From the NCBI RefSeq assembly GCF_009905375.1, contig NC_133648.1:304126565-304190564 (forward strand): DNA of 64,000 bases, given 5' to 3'. Below, piece by piece: positions 32,918 through 45,640 of this stretch. The position numbers and the translations under genes were made by a program. The notes beneath the pieces were generated by a model, which saw only the letters and a list, made by a program, of their open reading frames with translations, searched no databases and was not told where the DNA came from. How positions within the stretch are numbered: the stretch's first letter is position 1; every line of letters begins with the position of its first letter. This DNA is from Apium graveolens. Taxonomy: Eukaryota; Streptophyta; Magnoliopsida; Apiales; Apiaceae.

Positions 32918-35900
32918 TGTAACGACCGAGAAATTATGCTTGTATCATATTATAATAAAGATAAATTATGTGTATTATTATGTGATTAATTGTGTTGAGT
33001 TGTTCAACCCTAATTGTTATGTGCTACGTGTTGTCTGTTTTGATCTGAACCTGTTTTGGATGATTATTGAGTGTTTTATCGTAAGTTATATATTTTATAT
33101 CAAAACCCGTACAGCTCAAACAGTGTTTTAAAAGCCTGTATTTCAAACAAAAACCTTGGCCCTATTTTACCAAACACAACCTATACCATATCGATATTTT
33201 GAACCCCTGGACATTTTATAAATTTACCTTTTTTCGCGAAAAACGAATTTTCCGGACCCCTTCGGGTACTAAAAACCCCACAAAAATCACATTTTTATTT
33301 TTATATGATCATGAAATTATCATACATCATTTTTCTTTGCATTTTTGTAATATTCACAATTTTTGGGAATTTTGGGCATTAATTTTGTATTTATTGGATA
33401 TTTAAAAATTCATTATGAATACCCAAAAATTATAAAAATTGGGGCCAAATATTTTTATTAGATGTGTAATTAGACCCTTAATTTTATTTAGGGGTATTAT
33501 TTTCATAATTATAAATATCAGATTTGTTATTAATTAATCAGTTAATTATAATTAAAAATCAGAAAATTAAAAAATTGATTTTAGGGGTGAAGAACAATTG
33601 CAGAGCTTCAATCACAGATTTCATAGTGTTTCTGATATCCAAATCGATCATGTGAGTAACCAAAACAAAGCTCTTGATCTCTACTTTCTATTCATACCAT
33701 CAATTTCATGTTTTGTTGCCTAGATTTTCAAGTCGTATTTTAGGGTTCTTGAACTGAAATTGGGGGTTTTTGATTATGGGGTTCTTGGTTGTTTTTTGAT
33801 GCTTGGTATAGTTTCCTATACTTGTTTACAATTGATTTGTGCTATTTAATTGATCGGAGTTATGTTCTAGATAGTAGTTCTTAGTTTCAAGTTTTTACAA
33901 TTTTATTTTAATTCGTTCTTGAAGTTACATGAATCTGAGGTTATTTTTGTTATTGGGGTTAGATTATACAAGTGATAAGCTTTATTTTGGTATTTTATTT
34001 GTAATTTTTGATGTACGAAATCGTTAGTTTAGTATTTGGACGGAAAATTGCTTGGTTTGATCGGAGAAATCGTTCCTGGGGTTATTGGACGATGTTGTTG
34101 GTTTGGTTGTGTTCCTGAAGTTATTTGGAGTGAAAACCCACCAAGAATCGGTTCGAACGGTGTCTGTTTTCCCTGGGAACAAGCTCGCCGGATTCTGCTA
34201 CCCTTCGCCGGCGTTGCTACATTTTTGGCCGGAGATGGAAGAGGAACAGAGGATAGACGGCGATGTTGCAGCGTATGGGAAGCTGTAGCCGTAGGGAATG
34301 ATTTTGCATCGAAAATGGAACGAAAGCGTGGCTGGTTGCCAGTGTTTTTGGTTCACCGGAAACAGTTCGTCGGCGCCGGTTTCTGGGCAACACGGCGGCT
34401 GTTCTTCAGCGACCCGCCGATCCGGTTGTTGACCCGAAAAACAACCCGGGTTTGATCCTCCAGAACCCAAGATCCATTCCCTATTTCTGTTTCTGGTTAA
34501 TTTAATTATTTAATTATATTTTATAAAATCAAAATTAGTTTATTAATTCTAAAAATCAATTAAAAATCAGTTTTAATTAATTATTTAGTTATTTATCTAA
34601 TTATTTATTATTTATCTAATTAGTTAATAATTAGGTAATTAATTGATTAATTAATAAATAAGTATTAAGAGTAATCGAATAATACGAATAATAATTCGTT
34701 AATTAGTTAAATATTCAGAGTAACTCGCACCTATTCGAGTCGTGATTCGTTAAGTTAGAATTATTAATCGAACGATATTTATTAGAAGAGTGTTGTAATA
34801 ATTATACGTATCGAATAACTAAATACCGATCGTCCCTTGATTAATAAATCGTATAAGCTATAATAATAACAGTTCAATAGTTATTCGAGAATCGCGAGTA
34901 GCTCGTATTTATATGAGTAGTTGCTCGTTGAGTTATGATTCGAGTAATTAGTACTGATTCGATAAATAACGTATCAGCTAATTGTATTGATTGATTATTT
35001 GTAAATAATCGATCTAATCAAGTAAGTAATATAAATTTATAAATAATTGTAATAAATTGTAATTAATCCTAATAATTAGGAATTAATTATTTTTAAAATA
35101 CAATAATTATTAATTAATTATTTAAAAATATAATTAAGAATTATTTAATTATAATTAATTATTTATAATTAATTAAATCTTGTTTAATTTATAATAATTA
35201 AACCGTTAGTCCGATTTGAGTAAAACGAAGACCCCTAGACTCAGAAAAATGAAACGAATCCAATAAAAATAATTGTAAGTCATAATTTCTTCCAGAAGAG
35301 AGTGGTCTTGTGTTAGTTAATGGTTTATAGACCCTAATAGGGGTAGAATCGAGTCAAATAAATCTCGAAAAATTGCAATAAAGTCAGATAGGGTTAGTTA
35401 ATACAGGTATGAGCCTAGTATCAATTCCAAAAATATTTATAAGTCCAAAAATTAATTATGTGTCTTATGTGCTATGTGTTTTACGTAGTTATGTGAACCT
35501 TATGTGCTATATAAATATATATGTATATATGCGAGTTAGATAGAAACACATGGGTAGATTGATAGGGTTGCGTAGCATCAATTCGAGGTACGCGTATGTA
35601 GTAAGTTATCTAAACGACTATTTTTCTATGATTGGTTCAGTGTCAGCAAGGCAGATCAAGCTAGAGGCCGAAGGCAGTGAGTTGAACCAGGTTAAGTACG
35701 CGCAAGGCAAGTTTTCCCCTATTCTAAATTCAGAATAGTGAATTATATCCCATTTTTCCATATCAGTTACCTTTGATAATTCTTGTTCATATACACTGTT
35801 ACAAAATTATTGAATCTTGTTTCTATTTCATTTCGATTCTTGATTTCTCCCAATTTATTGAATCCTTTATTCATATTCCAATACTTTTACCCTTGTTACA

Positions 35901-36724
35901 TATAGTCGGATATATCCTGATATTGGGATACATCAAAAGCATTCTGATTGTTCCGAATGCTAAACTTTGGACTGGATGGTTACGATACGGGCTGGGTTTA
36001 ACCCAGACCTTTAATTAATATGCCATAGTTGTCTGAGTACTCCTTATGTTGGTTGGGTCTATGCAGTTGGGTATAGATCTGCACTGTATCCTGACTGATC
36101 AGTAGGTTATAGTGCATATGTTGGTTCTTATTTTCAGTCTTGTTCATTTGGCACTCGCCAGTGTTGGCAAATTATTATCCTATACAGATTCAGATGGTTG
36201 TTCAAAGCAACCGATTATCAGTTCATTTATTCTTCTCTCTTTATACTATATATATTGTTGCAGGCTTGTTGAGCAATTTTGGCTCATCCCCTTTTATTGT
36301 TATTCCTATTGTTTTACAGTTAAGGTAGAGAATGAAACCCATCAGGACCCGCATAGTCAAGAAGCGAGTCACGCAGCCGGACCCTCTTATACTAAGAGTG
36401 TTCATCCCTATCCTCGGAGAGAGCTTTGAGCTACCAGATTAGGTGTAACAGGATAAGTAGTATTATGGTTTGAATAAAAGTTGTGTGGTGAGAATGTAGA
36501 TAAAATAAAGTTTTATAACAAAGAGAGTTCTTGAGACAGGCTGTTTTATTTTAGTTGTAATAAAGTTAGTGTGTCGTTCTTGTTTTCAACTCTTAACATT
36601 AAAAGATCCTGAGTAGTAGTAGTTCGGGGTAATTATCATATTTATATTCCGCTTGTGCAGGTTTAGTTTGTAGTTGTTATTAATAATGCCCCAAATCTAT
36701 ACCCCGGATTTGGAGGGTGTTATA
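32918..36724 (+). repeat. Element E 5' LTR (3807 bp)
   Basis: Starts TGTAACGACC, ends GGTGTTATA. A GC-rich block (34040-34450) interrupts AT-rich sequence. It lacks about 68 bp present in the 3' LTR near 57347-57420. Small ORFs (for example 36112-36429) are noted but not called genes. Confidence 0.95.
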
Positions 36725-36726
36725 GT

Positions 36727-36738
36727 TGGCATCAGAGC
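36727..36738 (+). other. Primer-binding site of element E
   Basis: TGGCATCAGAGC, one mismatch from the initiator-tRNA-Met complement, two bases after the LTR. Confidence 0.9.
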
Positions 36739-36904
36739 TTATGTTTTGACCCTTGAAAATAAGAACATTAGGGTTAAGATAAGATAGGAAGATCATATAG
36801 GATAAAAGTAAGAGTGTTAGGATTGTTTGTTTATATGATTAGAAGTTATGAGTTTTAGGATTGTGATTTGATTGTTCTTATGTTATTATTGTTATGTATA
36901 TTAG

Positions 36905-37720
36905 ATGGCCTCTTCGTCATCGTCTACGGAGCGGACCGAGACAGATCCAGTGGTAGCGCCAGTATTGGCACTAGTATCAGTGCAGATCTTTCCTCCATTA
37001 CTACCACTTCCACAATTGCCACCTGAACCAGCACCAGAGATACCCCCTCCCCCAGAGGTACCATATTTTGCAGATTATTTTCCTTATTTTGAGCCAGAGA
37101 TACCTGATTTTCCACTGTTAGAGTTCCCGGTGTTCGATGTTCCTGACATGGTTGATATTCCGCAGTGGGAGGATTTAGAGCCCCAGATTCCTATGCCACC
37201 AGTTGAGATTCCAGAGATTCCAGCGATGGAGCCTGAGGTAGAGCCATCAGTATATGCACCCATGGAGCAGCCTGTCTTATTTCTTGCACCGTTAGCTGTG
37301 TATGCCCCTATGCCCAGAGTATTCCAGTTTCCACAGGCGGAGTTCATGGACGAGGTAGTAGGAGATGAACCATTACCATTGCCTTCTCGAGGTTCCCGCA
37401 CGGATCTTCGTGAGCATCATACAGTTACATATCAACATTTTCAGACAGAGAGAGAGGAGAGGGTCAGATGGCAGGATCAAGGTAGAGAGATCCTTGGGTT
37501 GTTTAAGACACGGGCGGATGGTCCAGTTCGAGCACTTAACCCTGACTACATATTGAGAGAGAGGCTATGCCAGATTCACAGAGTTGGTTCTCAGGAGCTT
37601 ACTGACTTGAGGCAGCATGATATTAGTGCAGAGGCAGCATACCGCAAGGCGATGAGACTCACAGAGGCAGTATTAGAGCCTATTCAGGAGGAGCTGAGCC
37701 GTGTACCACCAGGATTTTAA
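36905..37720 (+). CDS. Intact extra ORF of element E, upstream of gag (271 aa, unknown function)
   Basis: The ATG at 36905 is the first in this frame after the PBS and begins MASSSSSTERTETDP; TAA closes it at 37718-37720. Residues 15-150 are very rich in Pro, Glu and hydrophobic residues, with repeated PEIPxxP/PEVP-like phrases. Residues 160-271 are charged and probably helical (REERVRWQDQGREILGLF). I see no zinc knuckle, protease or polymerase motif and no signal peptide. It lies between the PBS and gag, where some plant Ty3/gypsy elements carry extra ORFs. Unlike gag and pol of the same element it has no stop or frameshift over 816 bases. It may encode an accessory or structural protein, or be an N-terminal extension once joined to gag. 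Function is unknown. Confidence 0.6.
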   Translation: MASSSSSTERTETDPVVAPVLALVSVQIFPPLLPLPQLPPEPAPEIPPPPEVPYFADYFPYFEPEIPDFPLLEFPVFDVPDMVDIPQWEDLEPQIPMPPVEIPEIPAMEPEVEPSVYAPMEQPVLFLAPLAVYAPMPRVFQFPQAEFMDEVVGDEPLPLPSRGSRTDLREHHTVTYQHFQTEREERVRWQDQGREILGLFKTRADGPVRALNPDYILRERLCQIHRVGSQELTDLRQHDISAEAAYRKAMRLTEAVLEPIQEELSRVPPGF

Positions 37721-38238
37721 TCTTAGTAGATGGAGGAGTGTTGTATCCTGTATATATCTGTAGATAGAGGCTGCATAGTATTGTATGACTAGTTTGTATG
37801 AGGATAGCCACTAGTTTTCACTGATAGCAGTAGCAGTATGACTGACATATCATAGACTTTTGTATCAAGCATTGACACCTGCAGCTGGTGCCCTACCCAT
37901 ATATATATATAATGAACCTTTTCACGTTTTCTTTATTTTATTTTTCCAGTCATTTAAGCATTTACATTTATTTTATTATTTTATCGTTGCATTTTTAAAA
38001 TGTTGTTTTATTTATGATTATGTTGTACCCTTTATGTTTTCAAATTTTAAAATTATTTTATAAAAAAAAGGATTTATTTAAACATCGCACTGTTTTATTT
38101 AAGATATTTAATAAATTGTTTTCTTTCTCCATATCAACTGTTTTAACGCTGTTTTAATGTTATAAAGACTGTTTCTATTTAATAGCACATGTTTAGTATA
38201 TTGCTATTAAGAGAACCCATTGTTTTATTATCAGCAAG
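37721..38238. other. Spacer between extra ORF and gag in element E
   Basis: No ORF of note; T-rich. Gag has its own ATG at 38239, so if the spacer is not spliced out gag would need internal initiation or a separate transcript. Confidence 0.4.
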
Positions 38239-39327
38239 ATGGCACATAAAAGAAAAGCACGACCCGACTCGTCTAACGGAAATACCGAGGGCCAAAACGA
38301 TAATAATCAGATGGATCAGATGTTTCATCTCATGTAACAGCAGATGCTGATGATGCAGCAACAGATGCAACAGCAACAGTTTCAACAACAAATGCTACAG
38401 CAAGCCGCTCATCCAGGATATCAAGTACCTCCAGCAGCACCTGTAGTTACTTTCAAGCAATTTCAAGCGGTAAAGCCTCCAGAATTTACCGGTTCCATGG
38501 ATCCTACAAAGGCGAGAGCTTGGCTGAAGGAGATAGAAAAGGCTTTTACGTTGGTGAAAGTTGAGGAAGAACAGAAGACAGACTTTACCATCTATTTTCT
38601 GAAAGGCGAAGCCAATTACTGGTGGGAATCGAAGAAAGCTTTGGAAGGGGAAGGTGTGGTGACTTGGGATAGATTCACTGATCTTTTTCTGGAGAAATAT
38701 TTTCCTCGCTTTATGAAGAACCAGATGGAGATCAAGTTCCTGGAACTGAAGCAAGACAACTTATCGGTAGCGGATTATGAGATTAAGTTCACTAAATTGG
38801 CTAGATTTGTTCCTGGGCAAGTGGATATGGATGAAAAGCGGGCCAAGAGATTCCAGCAGGGACTGAAACCATGGATTCGTAGCAGAGTAGCTGTATTTGA
38901 GCTGATGACTTATACGGCTGTTGTTCAGAAGGCCATGATCATTGAAGGTGAGAGTGAAGCAGCTTAAAAAGAAAAAGGACCAGGAAATTCCCAGAACCGT
39001 TTCAACAGGAGGCCGGGATTTCAAGCCCGGGGAAAGGCAAACTTCAGGAAACCAGAACAAAACAATTAGAGAATGGGTAACCGACTTCCCACCCCAACTC
39101 AGCAGAGACTTATTCGACCGTCTATACCTGATTGCAGAACATGTGGTAAAAAGTATACGGGGATTTGCAACAAACCAAACGTCACGTGTTTCAAGTGAAA
39201 GCAAAGGGGACACTACTCTGGAGAATGACCGATGGAAAGAGCAGAGGTCACATGTTTCCAGTGCGGAAGAAAAGGGCATATTGCCAAGGACTGCAGAGGA
39301 GTTGCGATGGCCGCTAGTGTTCCAAGG
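38239..39327 (+). pseudogene. gag: Element E gag, interrupted by element F
   Basis: From the ATG at 38239, a TAA at 38335-38337 lies in a Gln-rich stretch and fits CAA-to-TAA. The gag domain is then open from 38344 to 38964 (VKPPEFTGSMDPTKARAWL, GEANYWWESKKAL, FLEKYFPRFM, KRFQQGLKPWI). Further stops are at 38965-38967, 39067-39069, 39196-39198 and 39226-39228; the third destroys the second Cys of the first zinc knuckle. The second knuckle, CFQCGRKGHIAKDC (39253-39294), is intact. Element F is inserted after 39327; gag-pol resumes at 52074 after the duplicated CAAGG. Gag is the capsid/nucleocapsid protein of the element's particle. Confidence 0.85.
39323..39327. repeat. Target-site duplication of element F, left (CAAGG)
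   Basis: Identical to 52069-52073. Confidence 0.95.
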
Positions 39328-42300
39328 TGTGGCGCCCTCCAAACCCGGGTCATAAGTTTAGGGTCCACAACACAAACACAATATATCAACCTGTATATGA
39401 AATATTAATTTCAATGACCCTGCTTTATGTAACCATGGATCGCAACAGGTTTAAGTATGAAAACAAGCCATAACCTTAGTTTTTATTACAACGCACCAAA
39501 TCCCAACTAATTTAACTTACAACTGATAATAAAAATTTTCTTACAATCTTACTATCTCACTACCGCCATAAGCTCCCGCTAGCTCGCTCCAACTCAATCT
39601 GGAATCCTAGCTCGTACATTGAACTTGGAAACCTCGCTATCAACCGTATTCTTTTTAACTATAGAATACATAAAATGATTCACAAGAGTGAGCTAACTAG
39701 CTCAGCAAGTCACAATAACGATAACTGAGGTTAAACAATGATCAAATGAGATGATTCAGTGGAATCAAGTTTCTTTTTAACTAGTCATTAGAATTGGATA
39801 TTCATTTTAAGTTATAAAACCAAGGTTAGGCTGCTGATCAGTCACGCACTAACCCCGAGCAAAGCACACAGCACTGCTCTAATTAATGGATCCAATGCAC
39901 ACATTGGCCTAATTCGACCACGAATCTGGTCTGACCACGAATCTGGTCCACATAGAAAAAAACTATACAATTCTAAAACAATTCAATGTATTTAGCAATG
40001 TAATTCAATAAGCAAGATCATAATCAACATTGATAAAGCATTTGTACAAAAGCGTAATGCGATTCAGGAGTATCATAAGGGTATATCAAGGTATGTACGA
40101 GAAACGGTTTTTAACCTGTAAAAGGATCATGTATTAGACAAATAATGGTTTTTAAAGGTATAGTTCTTTAAGGTTTTAAAGAATGGTTGTAGTATAAAAG
40201 TTTCTATATTTTCAAATAATTTTGTTTCAGTGTTTGGTGTTTGGTAGTTATACAATTGGGAAGTAGTATCATATTTGGGTGGTTTGCTATCTGAAAATCA
40301 ATAAAGGATGGTTTACAAAGAATAAGGCTCATGGCTCAAGATCAAGAGAAATCAGGATTCAAGGTTAAATAGTTTAAAACACTTGCTGTACAAAACAGGA
40401 GTTGTTTTAAATAATAGCGACATGTTATGAAACAGTTCGAAAATAATTGCAATATATCTTGAAGAAAAGTTCGGAAGTACTTGCCTTACAAGGCTTTACA
40501 ACTATTACTGATCAACTCTGAGCCAACTTTGCTGCTCAGGCTCTAACGTCCAACCACTAGATCCCATTAAATTCGACTTCGACACTCAGGTCTTCCTGTT
40601 GAAACTCTACTGAGCTCGTCGACTGACCACTAGGTTATCTTTAGTCCATCGTCCACTTTCAGGTTCCCGACTATAACCTACAGGGTCGAAATACCCTACA
40701 TTAAATGTCTAGGTATGCTTGACATATCCTCGATACTAATTCTTACCCAACGATATTCAAACTGGACTCGTAATTATATGGATTATTATAATATAACAAC
40801 ACACCCAACAGTCAGGGTTTACATTCTCAAGAAATCGGTTTGGTATTCGTTTTCCGAAAATACGTATATTTGTAATTTTACCAAATCAGGGTTATGGATT
40901 TTAGAAAATTATTTCATCACATCGTGCAATCAAGTTTCATATAGAACACATATATATCTATATAACCATTCGACGTCCCGATAATCGTTGGATACGCTCT
41001 CGTATTTTTGTAGGTAAATTTCCTGGAAATCCGGCAGCGTCTCCTTTGTTTATCGGACTACCCGTCGAAACATCAATCGACGTCAATTCCATGACAACAA
41101 TCCAATTCACAACAACCACAATCCTAATTATCACTTCAACCCAACAATGAATCCAATCACAATTCGTCGACTAAATTACGTACTCGACTTTACTGTAAAA
41201 AAAATCAAATTCTCATTTCAAAAATAATTCCAAGAATTAATTTATTCATTTTAAAATATTAGGACTCAGAATTATATCATCACCGTCCACTGTTGACTCG
41301 TTAAAAGTCATTGTCAACAGCGGCAAAATTTATCGGTGCCCGAAAATTCGGGTTTCCAAATAAATTCTACCGATTATTCAAAGATATTTCCCGCACGAAA
41401 TATTATTATCACGAATATAAATCAAAATTAATCCTGCAGAAAATAAAATTAAATAGTTAAAATCCTAAATCAAGCACACTGGCCGCCGGAAACCAAACCG
41501 GAAAAGAAAAGAAAACGCAGGCGACTCGAAATATACACAACACTGACAATATCACACACACACTAACAGAGATACACATGTATATATATGTATATATCAC
41601 AGGAATCCAATCGAAACCAATTGACCGGAATAAGAAGGGCGGCCGGAAAGAAATACCGGTAACAGAGCTCGACCAGGAGGGAGAAGAAAGAAGAGGGAAA
41701 ACGCAGGGAGTAGAAAAACGGGGAAGCAGGGAGAGATGGGAGAAGAGAGTGAAGGAGACGAGATGGGAGGATGAGAAAGAGAGTTCTGGAGAGAGTACAC
41801 CCCAGAGAAACAAAGAAATTGATGTTTTTATCCCCTTCTGATACTGCCACATTTCACAAAAATAAACGTAATGCATACACGTGTCCTGCAATATAAATCT
41901 GTTTCGAAAATTCATGATTTATCGAACCAAGTTACGGGTAAAACAAACCCAGAAAATTACCAAAATAGTTTTAAAATTTTCTGAAAATCCCGAAGTTAAT
42001 AAAATAAAATTTTCATAATTTTTAAAGCATTCTTGAAACGCAACTCGTACCCGCATTTTACAATTAACGAATCTAGCTACATTTAAAACAATTTCAGAAA
42101 ATCACGAAATAGTTTTAAAATGTTATAAGTATCCCGAAGTTTATAAAAATATAAATTTTAAAAATTTAAAATAATTTGTGAAACGCAATTTATACCCGCT
42201 TTTCTCGATTAAACGAACCAACGCGCGGGTGAAATTAATCTAAAAAATCCTCATAATAATTTTAAAATTCTCGGAATATTTTAGACTTCAATAAATATGA

Positions 42301-42690
42301 GTTTCATAATTTTTGAAGAATTTTTGAATTAAATATGAATTTTACAAATAAAAGCATTCATAAAATCATTTAAAGATAAATAATTAATAAAATATTGATT
42401 TCTCAATTTTATAAAATCCTAAAAATAATAATTATAATTATAAAATCATAAAAACAATTTTAGAGGCATTCCAGATATTTATGCAATAAATTTGTACTAA
42501 ACTATTTTTAAAAGTGAAACAATTCAATACAATTCCTTAATTAATCACGCGGTCAACCCGGTACACTATAAATCACACATAGATAATAATCCAACAACAC
42601 ATTGCGGTTAAAACCAATACACATATCTTATTCATTTAATAATTTCTATAATCACATATTTAAATAATTCAAAATACATGGGTTGTTATA
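39328..42690 (-). repeat. Element F 3' LTR (left copy, 3363 bp)
   Basis: Plus strand TGTGGCGCCCTCC...GGTTGTTATA. A purine-rich block (41640-41800) reads as a CT-rich leader on the minus strand. It has a 50-bp deletion relative to the other LTR at about 41471-41476. Confidence 0.95.
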
Positions 42691-42703
42691 TCCTTCCCCC
42701 CTT
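42691..42703 (-). other. Polypurine tract of element F
   Basis: Minus strand AAGGGGGGAAGGA directly before the 3' LTR, preceded by GATTCTGAGGACAGAATC as in element E (near 55656). Confidence 0.85.
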
Positions 42704-42729
42704 AAAAAGATTCTGTCCTCAGAATCTGG

Positions 42730-43340
42730 TCTAGTTACACCAGTGAGGATATTTGTCAAGCATATCTGACTCTAGTTTCCAAGTAGACTCTTCTACTCGA
42801 GGATTTCAAACGTACTTACTATAGATATACACTCTCTTTCAATTACTTGCCTTTAACGATCAAGAGTTTAGATCGATCACTATATACAAAATAAACTTGG
42901 ATAAGAGCCCCATTGGTTCCTGATCAATTACTTAATTCAAATCAGTTACTTATCGTTTTTAAATTTAACAGGTCAAATACATTATACGTACACACTGTTG
43001 CGACGGTAATATCAACTCATGAACATCTTTGTCTATATTTATCAATACCTCGAATGGTTCACTAATTTTAGGACTTAGCTTGTCCCTTCTACTCAAACTT
43101 ATCCAATCTCTTTCAAGACGACACTTTTACTAATACTACTGGTCCTATTTTTATATTCATACTCTCCCTCGATACAATTCCACTTCTTTCTTTGTTTATT
43201 CTGAGCTGCTTCAATCCATATCATTATGCCCTTGGTGTGCTGGATTAACTTAGAATTTTATAATTTTCTTTCTCCCACTTTATCTCCATAAAAATTGGGG
43301 ACCTACACTTGCGTTCCCATAAAGCTTGGTAAAGTGGCAT
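42730..43340 (-). pseudogene. pol: Element F integrase C-terminus and chromodomain remnant
   Basis: Minus-strand frames give ERKCRSPIF (near 43320), VVLVKVSS-KRLDKF (near 43110) and a chromodomain end resembling ESTWKLESDMLDKYP (near 42780). Stops and frameshifts are frequent. The polypurine tract follows directly. Confidence 0.65.
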
Positions 43341-43739
43341 TCCAAAGATGACATTGTTGATAAATGTTCATTCCAGTGTTTTCTTAAAACTTCACCTCTC
43401 AACATATCCTACACTGCCTAAATCATTTATGTACTCTGACTCTCCGCATAAGAATGTTAGACGGGGCTCGTTCCAACTTAGTTTCTAAATGTTTAAGCAT
43501 CTCTTACTCTTTTTCATCAGTTAAGACTAAAAAGTAGTCTCATATATTCACGTATTATCACCTTTAAATATTTGAACTTCAGATTCCACTTTTTCCAATT
43601 CGTCTATTAACTCCTCGGTAGTTTTAATTACATCCAATTCTTCTCTGTCGACATAATGCATTTGTTACCATACAGCTTTGCTTTAGGTAATTGTTAATGG
43701 ATTAATTCAAGATCTTTTGTTAACCCTAATTAAAATTTC

Positions 43740-44180
43740 ATTCTTGAAGACTCAACGTATAGTTGCTTTCTTTCTGATCTTTGAAGAGAAATCCTTGGGC
43801 ATCCCATGCAGACTCTCTTATTCCTTGAGAGTAGCTGAGGATGTTATCAATAAATACAATTTGCTTATCCAAATACTCCTTATACACCACGTTCCTTAAT
43901 TCCTTACAGCCACCTGATACACCTGTCATTTCACATAATATCACTAGAGCTTGCAATGCTCTTAACTTACTTTAATCATAATCTCTGATATGTTCTCAGG
44001 TCGGATCTTAAGTTAATCCTCGAGATATAACATACTTCTTGAATTAGGTCTCGTAAGTAATCAATTCTTTATAGGGTCTCACTTCTCCATATTTGTTGTT
44101 TTGTTAAACTCCCGATAATCAGTACATACTCTTATACTTTCATTCCTTTTTCTCCCTTAACATCACTGGTACACTTCACG
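43740..44180 (-). pseudogene. pol: Element F second reverse transcriptase segment
   Basis: Starts abruptly near 44180 with PVMLREKKE, and near 43850 shows a decayed catalytic box FIDNILSYSQ (second Asp to Asn). It matches the RT piece of element C at 24180-24600. Upstream it is joined directly to an integrase zinc-finger remnant, so it is out of normal order. Confidence 0.6.
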
Positions 44181-44219
44181 ATTCGCTTCTTGTAAAAGCA
44201 CTACCTGGGTCTGCCTTAT

Positions 44220-45640
44220 CCACCAGGCCTCCAATACTTCGCCTTAATTCTTTGACATGTTCACACTTCCTAATCCATCTTGAAATTTCCTTCTTATACC
44301 TGCTTATCACTATTTTTCTTTAAATTTCCGTACATCTTGGCATTTCTTCAGTAATTTAAATACTTTAGATTGTGAATTCCCTGTGGGATCTCATTTCTTA
44401 ATCCTTCTACTTAAAGCATCCAAGTGCTGGAAGAAAATCTAGGAATATCGTGATTGTTCTTCTGGGTGCATAATCTTCCTCTTACTAACTGTTAACATCG
44501 TGATCCATTATCTTCCCTTGACATCTTCTTATCTTTTCTTAGCAATTCTGACTGAAAGGTCATACTACCCATCCTTGTTTCCTTGGAATTATATATCCGA
44601 CTTCCAACTCTAACTTTTAAAATTCCATAGATAATTCTTCTGGTACATTTTCTACGTTCATTCTCTCCTTTTTGCTTATCGCCTGCCTCTACATTTGCTT
44701 TTCCTCGTAAGTACATATTTCAAACTTTTATGGTCCGCATAGATCTTACACTTTTCTCCATATATATCAGGTTTCCCAATCTTTCAAAACAAATATTACT
44801 ACTATTAGTCCCAATTGCGAGTAGGATACTTCTGCTCATAAGGTTTCGGTTGTCTGGGTGCATATACAATAACTTTATTATGCTGCATCAACACACATCC
44901 TATTCCCTTATAAGAAGTATCACTATAAATTACCAAATCTCCTTGATACCTTCAAAGTGATAAAGCAGGTGACGTAACCATTCTTTCATTTAACTCCGCA
45001 AAACTTTGTTTACCCTTCTCTACTTCATATAAACTTCTTGTTTTTCCTGGTTAGCTTCGTCCACGATATGGCAACTTCAAGAAATCTTGCACAAATTTTC
45101 GATAGTAACCGGCTTATGATAACACTTCTTACTTTTGTTGGTGTTTCTGGTTTCTTTTCATTCATAGTAACTTTAATTTCTACTGAATCCCTTTTGATCT
45201 TTTCCACATTGACTGTTTATGTTAAAAACTATACATCATACAACTTCTTTCTTCTCTAACTTTCCAATCATCATTAAATGCTTTGCCTAGTCCTCCGTTG
45301 ACTTTAAGTATCACAACTACAGCTTCTCCAGATATTCCTTAAAGATTCTGTCCATCAAGTTCAATATCACTGGTATATTGGTTAATCCAAATGATAATAC
45401 GAGAACAGTACTTGGTTCTGAAAATTATCTTTGATATATCCATAGGTTTAATCTTCAATTGGTGAAATACCAAGTCTTAAATCAATCTTATAAAAGTACT
45501 TTGCTTTTTGCAATTGATCGAACAAATCATTGGGTCGAGGTAATAGATACTTGCTCTTGATAGTAAACTTGTTAAGCTTTCGCTAGTCAACGCATAATCT
45601 CATACTTCTATTTTCATATTAACAATTAGTACTGGTGCAC
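44220..45640 (-). pseudogene. pol: Element F first RT, RNase H and integrase N-terminus
   Basis: Minus strand near 45640 begins the RT palm (GAPVLIV). Near 45500 it gives [19 protein letters not shown] in a broken frame. RNase H-like sequence occupies about 45000-44700. An integrase zinc-finger remnant (MYGNLKKN...TCQRIKAKYWRPGG) lies near 44340-44220. The catalytic RT box is not legible. It is a normal RT-RNase H-integrase order, but it stops at the junction with the second RT. Confidence 0.55.

Noticed and set aside
36727..36738. tRNA gene fragment
   Set aside because: Only the 12-base primer-binding complement is present next to the LTR; there is no cloverleaf. The same applies at 15604, 27599 and 48641.
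41457..41915. 152-codon minus-strand ORF in the F LTR
   Set aside because: Falls in a CT-rich leader-like block; the other LTR copy breaks it, and its sequence is low complexity.
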